Positions 33,807-41,831 of a DNA stretch of 64,000 nucleotides are shown here, piece after piece. Each line of letters opens with the position of its first letter. Positions within the stretch are counted from its first letter, which is position 1. A program made the position numbers and the translations under genes. The notes under the pieces are model-generated. The model saw only the letters and a program-made list of their open reading frames with translations. It had not been told where the DNA came from and searched no databases. Origin of the DNA: Geobacter argillaceus (GTDB lineage Bacteria; Desulfobacterota; Desulfuromonadia; Geobacterales; DSM-12255); assembly GCF_007830735.1 (NCBI RefSeq), contig NZ_VLLN01000013.1:1-64000 (forward strand). Reading direction: 5' to 3'.

Positions 33807-36083
33807 TCATGGTTGTTCGGTGTCTCTCTTCCTCCCCTTCAGCCCGTGCTTGTCAAGGATGCGGTAAAAGGTGCGGCGCGGGATATTGGCAAGTTGTGCC
33901 GCTTTTGACACATTGCCACCCGCTTCTGACAGATAACGAAGGATCAGCTTCTTTTCCACCCGCATGACGTGGGGTTCACGTTCCTTTTTGAACGACTTGA
34001 GGTCAAGCACCTCGGGCGCCTCTTCCACGTAGTTTTCGGCGAAGATCAGCGGCAGGTTGCCGAGCCGGATCGTGTCGTCATGGGTGAGCACCGCAGCCCG
34101 TTCTATGATGTTCTGCATCTCCCGGATATTGCCCGGCCAGGCATACCGCATCATCGCCTTCATGGCACGGTCCTCTATTCCCACAATCTGCTTGTTCAAT
34201 TTGGTGCGCGTTTTTTCCAGGAAGTGGTGGGCGAGCATGGGGATTGATTCGGTCCGCTTGCGGAGCGGCGGCATGGTGACGGTGAAGACGTTCAGGCGGT
34301 AATACAGATCCTCGCGAAACCATCCTTCTTTGACACCAGCCTCCAGATCCTTGTTAGTGGCGGCGATCAGGCGGACGTCCACATTTTTGGTAGTTGTGCC
34401 GCCGACCGGGCGGACATCGCCCGAGTCGAGGACGCGGAGGAGTTCGGCCTGCAATTTGGGGGTGATGTCACCAATTTCGTCCAGGAAGATGGTGCCATTG
34501 TCGGCGGCTTCGAAGAGTCCTTTCTTGTCGGCGATCGCGCCGGTAAAGGCCCCTTTCTTGTGCCCGAACAGTTCGCTTTCCAGGAGCGAGTCGGTGAGAG
34601 TGGTACAGTTGAGCGTGACCAGGGGCTTGTCGTTGCGGCTGCTGTAGCGGTGGATGGCCCGGGCGGTAAGCTCCTTGCCGGTCCCGGATTCTCCCCGGAT
34701 CAGGACGGTGGTGGGGGTGGGGCCGACCTGTTTGATCAGATCCAGCACCTCCGTGGTCTTCCGGTCGTTCCCCACGATGAACTGGTCGCCGTATTCCTTG
34801 TCCAGTTCCCGTTGGGCCAGTTCGTACTTTTCCAGGAGCCGGCCGCGATCCTCTTCCAGTTGCCGCAGGTTGTGCGGCAGACACATGTCGAGATCGGCCA
34901 ATCCCTGGTACACGGCCACTGCATACTCGCGGCAGGTCCGGTAGCCACAGGCACGGCAGTTCAGTTCGTCCTTTCTGGTCAGCTTGTTGGTTGTCTGAAG
35001 GATCTGCTTGATATCAGTTCCTTTGGGTTGCTGCAGCGGGGCGTATTTGTCGCTGAACGTCCGCTCAAGCGATGGGAGGGGCATCTGTTGGCGGTAGAGG
35101 GGGAGCGTCTGGTACGGTGCCCCCTTCTTGAAATGGTAGATGATCAGGTTCCGTTTGTAGAGGCTGGTGAGTTCCTTGTTCTTGCCGGGTCCCCCGATGC
35201 AGCCGTCATAGCAGAAGCGGAGATCGGCCATGCGGGGGCTGATCCGACCTTGGGCGAGGTCCTTGATGAGTCCCATGACATTGACTTCTCCCTGGGCGGC
35301 AATGATCTCCGTGTCGAGCGGATCGGTGGCTATGGAAAAGGCCTTGAACGCTCCGTCGGCAATGGGGAACAGCCGGCCCAGGTGTGGTTCGATGCCGTCG
35401 AACGGCTGCTCCGGGAGGGCTGAGAGCGCTATGGAGCGGTTGCGGAAGAAGTTGTCCAGTTCCCGGTAGGTCAAAATAACGTCGATGGCGTCGTAGTTTG
35501 TGTTGGGGTGGTTATCGAATTTGGCGGCAATGCAGGAACTTATGTAAACAACCTTGGTCTGTGCGCCGTACACTTCCTTGAGCCGGCGACCCGTGGCCAC
35601 CATAGGTGTGACGACCGGTACCAGGTAGTCGATGAGGGATGGATAGTGGCGTTCGATGAGATCGACCACTGCTGGGCAGTGGGAGGCGATGAGGGGGTGG
35701 GAAGCTTCCTCCATTACCTTTGCATACGAACTGGCAATCAACTCCACACCGGAAGACCCTTCATGGACTTCGGAAAACCCGAGTTGCTTCAGTCCTGCCA
35801 CCAGTTGCCCCGGGGTCACATAGTGGAAAAATGCCGGGAACGAGCTGCCCAGGACTGCTATCACTGGCTCTGGCGAGGCAAGCAGGTTTTCGGTTTCGAC
35901 AAGCTTGTCGGACACCTGCTTTGCCTTCTGGGGACAGTTGTTGAGGCAGTTGCCGCAGCCGATGCAGCGGGAATAAATGATTTCGGTATAACTTTCTTCA
36001 ACCTTTATCGCCTTGACCGGGCAGCTTCTGACACAGGAGTAACATTTACGGCACTTGTCGGGATTTGTGGTGATGGGGTGCAT
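33807..36083 (-). CDS. Sigma-54 activator with ferredoxin and [FeFe]-hydrogenase-like sensor domains
   Basis: The 758-residue protein starts with a 2[4Fe-4S] ferredoxin domain (C11/14/17/21 and C40/43/46/50). Next is an [FeFe]-hydrogenase H-cluster-like domain with Cys in SHCPA (C136), SSCIAAK (C184) and CYDGC (C291, C295), then a further Fe-S module (C376, C379, C384, C401). After a coiled linker come the AAA+ domain (Walker A 464-471, GAFTGA 511-516) and a Fis-type helix-turn-helix. All four ligands of the H-cluster cubane appear kept, but the proton-transfer Cys is His135. It is probably a redox or H2-responsive transcription activator. Targets may include itself and the ribbon-helix-helix gene. 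Confidence 0.9.
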   Translation of the reverse strand: MHPITTNPDKCRKCYSCVRSCPVKAIKVEESYTEIIYSRCIGCGNCLNNCPQKAKQVSDKLVETENLLASPEPVIAVLGSSFPAFFHYVTPGQLVAGLKQLGFSEVHEGSSGVELIASSYAKVMEEASHPLIASHCPAVVDLIERHYPSLIDYLVPVVTPMVATGRRLKEVYGAQTKVVYISSCIAAKFDNHPNTNYDAIDVILTYRELDNFFRNRSIALSALPEQPFDGIEPHLGRLFPIADGAFKAFSIATDPLDTEIIAAQGEVNVMGLIKDLAQGRISPRMADLRFCYDGCIGGPGKNKELTSLYKRNLIIYHFKKGAPYQTLPLYRQQMPLPSLERTFSDKYAPLQQPKGTDIKQILQTTNKLTRKDELNCRACGYRTCREYAVAVYQGLADLDMCLPHNLRQLEEDRGRLLEKYELAQRELDKEYGDQFIVGNDRKTTEVLDLIKQVGPTPTTVLIRGESGTGKELTARAIHRYSSRNDKPLVTLNCTTLTDSLLESELFGHKKGAFTGAIADKKGLFEAADNGTIFLDEIGDITPKLQAELLRVLDSGDVRPVGGTTTKNVDVRLIAATNKDLEAGVKEGWFREDLYYRLNVFTVTMPPLRKRTESIPMLAHHFLEKTRTKLNKQIVGIEDRAMKAMMRYAWPGNIREMQNIIERAAVLTHDDTIRLGNLPLIFAENYVEEAPEVLDLKSFKKEREPHVMRVEKKLILRYLSEAGGNVSKAAQLANIPRRTFYRILDKHGLKGRKRDTEQP

Positions 36084-36109
36084 GGCATCGCTCCGGAGAT
36101 ATTTCTGGC

Positions 36110-36148
36110 AGAATAATGGATTTGAAAAAAATGTGCAAGAAGTGGCAC
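36110..36148 (-). promoter_or_regulatory. Sigma-70 promoter with overlapping dyad, Fe-S regulator gene
   Basis: On the minus strand TTGCAC (36133-36138), a 17-bp spacer and TATTCT (36110-36115) form a promoter about 25-30 bp before the start. The dyad GTGCAA-N4-TGGCAC (36133-36148) covers the -35 box, so a protein bound there would repress. The dyad matches the one at 33673-33688 in all but one base of its arms. Confidence 0.55.
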
Positions 36149-36363
36149 ACTCTGGGGCGGGGGTAAAAAAACACCCTAGTGACTAGGAGGGCAAGTCGAC
36201 TAGGGCATAATGAGAGCCTCTCGGCTCTCGCAATCGTTTTCTTTTGATGTAAGAATACACCCAACCCTGCCAGTCGGCAACGTGATTTTTTTTGCATATC
36301 GGGAAGGAAAACCTCCCTACGGGATGCTCACTGCGTGTGGCCTGAATGATCTGCCCGTGTCAA
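36149..36363. other. Intergenic stretch with CTAG palindrome and hairpins
   Basis: Most of the gap between divergent genes holds no recognisable gene. It contains the palindrome CCTAG-TGA-CTAGG (36175-36187) with another CTAGGG at 36200, the hairpin GAGAGCC/GGCTCTC (36212-36229) and GGGAAGG-AAAA-CCTCCC (about 36300-36316). None matches a riboswitch that I know. Confidence 0.4.
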
Positions 36364-36392
36364 TTGCGGGCTTGGCCACTTTATGCTATAAA
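36364..36392 (+). promoter_or_regulatory. Sigma-70 promoter of the small DUF2281-like gene
   Basis: TTGCGG (36364-36369), a 17-bp spacer and TATAAA (36387-36392). The predicted start is about 20 nt before the ATG at 36420. Confidence 0.55.
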
Positions 36393-36419
36393 GAATGTTA
36401 CGTACTAATGGGAGGCATC

Positions 36420-36632
36420 ATGACACTGCATATGGACGAGCAAAAACTGTTGGCGGATTTTCGTAATCTGACACCAGATGCGCAAAAGGAACTGTTGGAT
36501 TACGTGAACTTTTTGGCAAAGAAGCAGCGTTCCACCCACGAGGCGGAGCGTACCGGAGCCGGTTGCCAGTGTTCGCTGAAGCAACCGGAGAAACGACCAG
36601 AGACGGCTAAAGAGCCGATCTTCACCGAATAG
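36420..36632 (+). CDS. Small hypothetical protein, DUF2281-like
   Basis: The 70-residue protein has an N-terminal helical part (LLADFRNLTPDAQKELLDYV then NFLAKKQ) that resembles DUF2281/antitoxin-like proteins, in which SPEAQ.E.LDF..FL is typical. The C-terminal half is polar with two Cys (CQC). A GGAGG site five nt before the ATG supports this start over the longer open frame. The transglutaminase-like gene begins 8 bp after its stop, so the two may be cotranscribed. Confidence 0.65.
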   Translation: MTLHMDEQKLLADFRNLTPDAQKELLDYVNFLAKKQRSTHEAERTGAGCQCSLKQPEKRPETAKEPIFTE

Positions 36633-36640
36633 ATCCCCAC

Positions 36641-38113
36641 ATGTCCAACGTGCGCACGATTGCTACCGGCCGGGTTTTCCCCGGCCTTTTGCTGTTTGTT
36701 CTCATCGTCTTGACCGGTATCCCCTGTCTTGCTGGGCCTAAAGGGGTTACCCCCCTCACGACGGTGCCGGTCGGAGAGCGCTGGTTTGCCATTTCCATGG
36801 GGGGGGAACGGGTTGGCTTTGCCCGGCTACAGGTCGAGGAGCGTCCCGATGGCTACTGGATTGCCAGCGACAGCAGTGCGCGGATGGTGGTGCTCGGCTT
36901 TACCCGGGAGGCGTCGGCCCGGGAAGAGTATCTGGTGAATCGCGACCTGACGCTCCGCTCCTTCAGTGTGGAGCAGGTTATTGACAAGAGCCCCATGAAA
37001 CTGCGCGGCAAGGTGGAGGCCAAGGGGGTCAGGGTGACGGTCGAGACGGCCGACGGCACCAAGGAGAAACTGCTCAAGGCAAAGGCCGCTCTCTATCCGC
37101 CGCCGGTCCTGAACCTCTATCCGATGATGAAGGGGGTCGTTCCCGGCAGGAAATACCGCCTGCAGATGCTGGACGTGGAGAGCGTGAAGGTGAAGGATGT
37201 CAGTGTGGAGGCGGTAGCCCTTGAGAAGGGGGCGGACGGCGGGGAGCTGATCCACCTGCGGAATGACCTCTACTCACTGGTGGATAACGACATCTGGCTG
37301 GACAAGAGTGGCAACACGGTGCGTGAATCGGTTCGTGATGGCCTGATCCTGACCGTTGCCGAGGAGCGGGAGGATGCCCGCCGGGCACTGCTGGACGCGG
37401 CAGTGTCGCGCCGCGACTTCGCCCTCGACTACAGCCTGATCAGGCTTTCCCGGCCGATCGAGCGCCCGGCGGAGCTGAAGCGGCTGGTTGTTCTCCTTAC
37501 CGGGGTTCCGGAAGGGATGACGTTACCGGACGGGGGGGGACAGCAGTTCCGTCGGGAGGGGGGCTCGCTGGCGGTTACCGTGATCCCGTCCTCGTTCCGG
37601 CCTGAACCGGGCGATCCGCTTCCCGACGGGGGGCGGAGCCATCTTCAGGGGACACTACGCATCATTCCCGATCACCAGGAGATCAGGGCCACTGCCGCCA
37701 GGATCGTTGCCGCCGCCGGGTCCCCTGCCGAGAAGATCACCCTGTTGACCAGCTGGGTGGCGAAGACCATCGGCGAGTCGGTCAGTGACAGCCAGTCACC
37801 GGTGGAAACCCTGGAAAAGCGCACGGGCAACTGTCAGGCCCATGCCCGGCTCTATGCCTCCCTTGCCCGGTCGGCGGGCATCCCGACCCGCTTTGTCTCC
37901 GGCCTGGTCTACCTCCCCGGTAAGGGGTTCCTCTACCACAGCTGGGCGGAAAGTTATGCCGGTCAGTGGGTGGCTGTTGATCCAACCTTCGGGCAGGTTC
38001 CGGCCGATGCGACCCACATCAAGTTGGCAGAAGGGGACGGGCCGGACGACATGGCAGTGATCGCCGGGCTGGTCGGCCGACTTGGGGTTACGGTCGTGGA
38101 GGCGGTGTATTAA
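36641..38113 (+). CDS. Exported transglutaminase-like protein
   Basis: The 490-residue protein has a signal peptide (about residues 1-31). The middle part is beta-rich. Near the C-terminus is a transglutaminase-like core: GNCQAHA (catalytic Cys about 398), FLYHSWAE (His about 433) and VAVDPTFGQ (Asp about 447), the full Cys-His-Asp triad. Such proteins act as periplasmic peptidases or cross-linkers. The substrate is unknown. It converges on the M16 peptidase gene with an 18-bp gap. Confidence 0.85.
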   Translation: MSNVRTIATGRVFPGLLLFVLIVLTGIPCLAGPKGVTPLTTVPVGERWFAISMGGERVGFARLQVEERPDGYWIASDSSARMVVLGFTREASAREEYLVNRDLTLRSFSVEQVIDKSPMKLRGKVEAKGVRVTVETADGTKEKLLKAKAALYPPPVLNLYPMMKGVVPGRKYRLQMLDVESVKVKDVSVEAVALEKGADGGELIHLRNDLYSLVDNDIWLDKSGNTVRESVRDGLILTVAEEREDARRALLDAAVSRRDFALDYSLIRLSRPIERPAELKRLVVLLTGVPEGMTLPDGGGQQFRREGGSLAVTVIPSSFRPEPGDPLPDGGRSHLQGTLRIIPDHQEIRATAARIVAAAGSPAEKITLLTSWVAKTIGESVSDSQSPVETLEKRTGNCQAHARLYASLARSAGIPTRFVSGLVYLPGKGFLYHSWAESYAGQWVAVDPTFGQVPADATHIKLAEGDGPDDMAVIAGLVGRLGVTVVEAVY

Positions 38114-38131
38114 CATCAGCCCAGGCGGCTG

Positions 38132-39421
38132 CTAGCCCGGGTCGTAGGCGGACAGGATCTTTTCGATGCTTCCTTTATCCGCCTTACGCCACGGCCCGAC
38201 GGCAACCAGGTGCAGGTTGTCGCGGCAGAAGAGCTCACTGGCGGCCGTGCAAATGTCCGCAGCGGTGAGGGCGGCCGCCTCTGTGTGGTCTTCCTCGATG
38301 TCTCGCCCCACCCCCATCAGTTCGCCCCATCCGTACCGCACCTGCATTTCGTATCCCGAATCCCGGCTGTACTCCAGATCGTAAAAATACCCCTGCCTGA
38401 CCCGTTCCAGCTCGTCATGGCCCAGATCGCCGCGGCACAGCCGACCGGTCTCTGCCAGGACTTCGCTCACCGCCTTGAGCAGGTTTTCCGGGGCGGTTGC
38501 CAGGTCGATGGCAAAGGCACCGGTCTCCTCGTAGCCGGCAACGTAGGCATCCACCGAGTAGACGATGCCGAGCCGTTCCCTGAGGTTCAGATGGAGGCGG
38601 GAACTGCCGCCTCCGCAGAGAATCCGGCGCAGCAGCCTCACTGCCACGAAGCGCCGGTCCCCGCGTGCAACGCCGCGAAATGAGACCTGAAGGTGGACCT
38701 GGCTGTCCGGGTCAGCCACGAAGAGGCAGCGGGGACCGGCAGCGGGTAGTGCCGTGACCGGGACCAGAGGTGGTGGCGACACCCCGGGCCAGTTGCCAAA
38801 GGCGGCTTCTCCGGCGGCAAAAAAATGGTCGGTCTGCACCTTGCCCGCTGCGACGAGCACGCAGTTCACGGGCACGTAGTAGGCTGCCAGGTGCTCCAGC
38901 AGGTCGGTGCGGGCGAACGACTGGATGCTTTCCAGCGAACCGACCGTCGGCTGTCCGAGGGGATGGTCGGGCCAGAGAAGCCGACTGGCAAGGGTGTGGG
39001 TATTGATTTCCTCACCCTTGTCGTTCAGGTCCTCCAGTGCTTCCTCGGCAATGATCCGCTTTTCGACGTCAATCCCCTGCAGGGTGGGCCGCAGCAGCAT
39101 GGAGGAAAAAAGGGCAACCCCTTCCCCGATATGGTCCGGGTGGATCTTCGAGAAATAGCAGGTGCATTCCTCGTCTGTCGAAGCATTGACACTGCCGCCG
39201 ATCGCCTCGAAGGCGGTCTCCAACTCCAGATTGGTCGGATGTTCGGCCGTGCCCCGAAAGAGCATATGTTCCAGAAAATGGGCAAGTCCGGCCTTTCCGG
39301 CCGGGTCATTGCGGCTGCCAACCTTGACGTAGAGAGCGACCTCGGCGCTGTGCAGGGTTGGCATCTCTACCGAAACCATGCGAAGGCCGTTGCTGAGGGT
39401 TTTATTCCGGCATTTTATCAT
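38132..39421 (-). CDS. M16-family zinc metallopeptidase
   Basis: The 429-residue protein has the inverted zinc motif HFLEH at 48-52 and the distal Glu (E126/E127 in IIAEEALEDL), as in mitochondrial-processing-peptidase-like bacterial enzymes. The second, inactive half-domain carries the usual R..Y-type region. No signal peptide, so cytoplasmic. Its start overlaps the stop of the broken yqaA gene by 4 bp. Confidence 0.92.
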   Translation of the reverse strand: MIKCRNKTLSNGLRMVSVEMPTLHSAEVALYVKVGSRNDPAGKAGLAHFLEHMLFRGTAEHPTNLELETAFEAIGGSVNASTDEECTCYFSKIHPDHIGEGVALFSSMLLRPTLQGIDVEKRIIAEEALEDLNDKGEEINTHTLASRLLWPDHPLGQPTVGSLESIQSFARTDLLEHLAAYYVPVNCVLVAAGKVQTDHFFAAGEAAFGNWPGVSPPPLVPVTALPAAGPRCLFVADPDSQVHLQVSFRGVARGDRRFVAVRLLRRILCGGGSSRLHLNLRERLGIVYSVDAYVAGYEETGAFAIDLATAPENLLKAVSEVLAETGRLCRGDLGHDELERVRQGYFYDLEYSRDSGYEMQVRYGWGELMGVGRDIEEDHTEAAALTAADICTAASELFCRDNLHLVAVGPWRKADKGSIEKILSAYDPG

Positions 39422-39651
39422 GGATGAATTGGTAACGGTTTAAGGAGGTTTGCACCCTGAATGGTGAGGTAGGCAACAACGGCATACCGGGCACTCTTGC
39501 CGGCCAGCACCAGGAGCGAGAACCGGGCAAACGGCACTTTCAGGATGCCGCCGACCAGAAGCCACTCCGAACCGAGGGGGAGGAGGGTGGCAGCGAGGAA
39601 GCTGACCGCGAAGAGGGCCAAGTAGCCGTAGGTTCCCACCAGATGTTCCAT
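39418..39651 (-). pseudogene. YqaA/DedA-family membrane protein with internal deletion
   Basis: The 77 residues start like YqaA (YLALFAVSFLAATLLPLGSE then WLLVG) and end like its C-terminus (FARFSLLVLAGKSARYAVVAYL then TIQG). The central helices and the loop that normally join them, about 70 residues, are missing. The fusion is at WLLVG-GILKVP, where intact family members carry similar LVGG-type sequences on both sides, so an in-frame deletion is likely. It overlaps the M16 gene by 4 bp. It may still be translated but should not work as a DedA-type protein. Confidence 0.7.
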
Positions 39652-39855
39652 GGCGTAACCTTAGCGAAATGGGCGTGGTATGTCAAAACTAATTGCCGGT
39701 AAAAAGAGGTGTCAAATTGATGACCTTTCCTTTCGAACTTTGTAGATTGATTTGGTGGTTGTCTATGATTTATGAACTGTTGCGGGGGTTGGCGCGGAAG
39801 TTGAAAGCTGTCTCTGGAGTTGTTGATAATATCTATGACTCGAGGAGGTAGGGGG

Positions 39856-40764
39856 ATGCCGGTTCTCCCTTTTAAAATCCTTGTACTCGGAGCATCCGGG
39901 ATGTTGGGGCATACGCTATTCGTTCGGCTGCTCCGGGCAAGCCGTTACGATGTCCGAGCCACTGCGCGCAGGGTTGAGATTCTTCGAGAATATCTTCCTT
40001 CAGATAGGCTACAGAGAATATCCGGTGGAGTCGATGCCGATAACTTCGACTCACTAGTCAAGGTAATCGGAGAGTTCAAGCCCGATCAGGTAATCAACTG
40101 CATCGGAATCATAAAGCAGCATTCTGCAGCGACAGAACATATTCCTGCCCTCTCGGTAAACTCACTGTTTCCTCACCGGCTTGCAATGCTTTGCAAAGCT
40201 GTATCTGCCAGATTGATTCATGTTAGCAGCGACTGTGTTTTTGATGGTCTCAAAGGCAACTATCAGGAGAGCGATCCATCAAATGCCTCTGACCTGTATG
40301 GTCGCACGAAGTTTCTTGGAGAAGTTGACTATTGCCATTGTGTTACTTTGCGGACCTCCATCATCGGACATGAACTTGGCACTCATTACGGCTTGGTAGA
40401 ATGGTTTCTGCAGCAAACCGGAACCGTACAAGGTTACACGAAGGCAATTTTTTCGGGTTTTTCTACAATTGAACTCGCTGATATCATCATAAATCACGTA
40501 ATTCCCAATCCGGAATTACGTGGACTCTATCACGTCTCTTCTGATCCTATCAGCAAATGTGATCTGTTGAAGATGATCGCCGAACAGTATGGTATCGAAA
40601 CTGGTGTTGAACCGTATTATGAATTCGTCGCCGATAGATCGCTTGATTCACGGCGGTTCCGTCAGGCAACCGGATATGCCCCTCCCAAATGGGAACTTAT
40701 GATTCAACGCATGCACTTAGATTTCACATCTTCAGAACATTATTACAAAAGGCAAACATCGTGA
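39856..40764 (+). CDS. RmlD-like SDR sugar-nucleotide reductase (WbvR-like)
   Basis: The 302-residue protein has an extended-SDR Rossmann motif GASGMLG, then HVSSDCVFDG, and the catalytic YGRTK. It resembles dTDP-4-dehydrorhamnose reductases and lacks the C-terminal cupin domain of CapF/WbjC. With the next two genes it matches the dehydratase-reductase-epimerase sets that make UDP-2-acetamido-2,6-dideoxy-L-hexoses. Start at ATG 39856 with GGAGG upstream. Overlaps the next gene by 4 bp (GTGA). Confidence 0.82.
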   Translation: MPVLPFKILVLGASGMLGHTLFVRLLRASRYDVRATARRVEILREYLPSDRLQRISGGVDADNFDSLVKVIGEFKPDQVINCIGIIKQHSAATEHIPALSVNSLFPHRLAMLCKAVSARLIHVSSDCVFDGLKGNYQESDPSNASDLYGRTKFLGEVDYCHCVTLRTSIIGHELGTHYGLVEWFLQQTGTVQGYTKAIFSGFSTIELADIIINHVIPNPELRGLYHVSSDPISKCDLLKMIAEQYGIETGVEPYYEFVADRSLDSRRFRQATGYAPPKWELMIQRMHLDFTSSEHYYKRQTS

Positions 40765-41831
40765 AAAAAAGGATTTTTGAAGGAAAAACGGTTCTAGTCA
40801 CAGGAGGAACCGGCTCGCTGGGCAAGGTGCTCACACGACGCCTTCTGGCTGGCTCCAACGGCACACCGAAAAAAATTATTGTCTTCTCCCGCGATGAGGC
40901 CAAGCAGCACTATATGCGGGTGGAGTACCAACAGAAAAACAGGGTGACAGATGAGGTCATTTACAACAACTTTGCGCAACTGCTTGAGTTCAGGATCGGG
41001 GATATGCGCTCGTACCCCTCGGTAACAGCAGCGATCAAAACAGCGGATATCGTCATCAATGCAGCTGCGCTCAAGCAGGTGCCATCCTGCGAATATTTCC
41101 CCCATGAAGCGGTCCAGACCAATATTTTGGGCGCCGAAAACATCGTCCGGGCAATTCGCGAACACGACCTGCCGGTGTCAACTGTGGTCGGCGTCTCCAC
41201 CGACAAAGCCTGCAAGCCGGTCAATGTCATGGGAATGACGAAAGCCCTTCAGGAGCGGGTCTTTATTGCCGGTAATATCACAACGCCTGCAACACGGTTC
41301 ATCTGTGTGCGCTACGGCAATGTCCTCGCTTCACGTGGTTCGGTGATACCGCTTTTTCACGAGCAAATCAGAAACGGAGGCCCTGTCACCATCACCACCG
41401 AAGAGATGACCCGTTTCCTGCTTCCTCTTGAACGAGCCGTGGATACCATTGCCGCCGCTCTTGAATATGCTGAGCCCGGAGAGACCTTTGTGCCGCGTGT
41501 TCCAGCAGCCCGGATCATAGATGTTGCAAAGGTTCTGATCGGCCAGCGCCCGGTCGAAATCTCCATCACGGGTATCAGGCCGGGGGAAAAGGTTCATGAG
41601 ATCATGGTTTCCGTTGAAGAGGCTTTGCGGACCTATCCGCGTGGGGAGTATTATGCGATCCGTCCGATGCTCCCGGAATTGAGCGGTACTCCAGTCGAAG
41701 GTGCTGCCTTGATGAAGGAATACAGTTCGGGAGACACGTTGCTGTCGCTAGAAGAGACCAGCCAATTACTTGCGCATCATGATCTGATGTATGGCGGCGA
41801 ACCAGAAGGGGATGGGGAAATGCTGCGATGA
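40761..41831 (+). CDS. UDP-GlcNAc 4,6-dehydratase/5-epimerase (WbjB/CapE type)
   Basis: The 356-residue SDR has the nucleotide-binding loop TGGTGSLG, STDKA and, instead of YxxxK, MGMTK. The Met replacement is a mark of the inverting WbjB/CapE dehydratases rather than PseB. It should convert UDP-GlcNAc to the 4-keto-6-deoxy-L-sugar. Start at GTG 40761, overlapping the previous stop; the open frame extends upstream but the coupling decides. Ends in a 4-bp overlap (ATGA) with the epimerase gene. Confidence 0.88.
   Translation: MKKRIFEGKTVLVTGGTGSLGKVLTRRLLAGSNGTPKKIIVFSRDEAKQHYMRVEYQQKNRVTDEVIYNNFAQLLEFRIGDMRSYPSVTAAIKTADIVINAAALKQVPSCEYFPHEAVQTNILGAENIVRAIREHDLPVSTVVGVSTDKACKPVNVMGMTKALQERVFIAGNITTPATRFICVRYGNVLASRGSVIPLFHEQIRNGGPVTITTEEMTRFLLPLERAVDTIAAALEYAEPGETFVPRVPAARIIDVAKVLIGQRPVEISITGIRPGEKVHEIMVSVEEALRTYPRGEYYAIRPMLPELSGTPVEGAALMKEYSSGDTLLSLEETSQLLAHHDLMYGGEPEGDGEMLR

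Noticed and set aside
36141-36160. Plus-strand TGGCAC-N5-GGGGC as a sigma-54 promoter
   Set aside because: The -12 GC is replaced by GG; the TGGCAC is better explained as one arm of the dyad.
36240-36363. A possible c-di-GMP or other riboswitch before the small DUF2281-like gene
   Set aside because: Hairpins are present, but the conserved core of such riboswitches is absent and the predicted promoter lies downstream of them.
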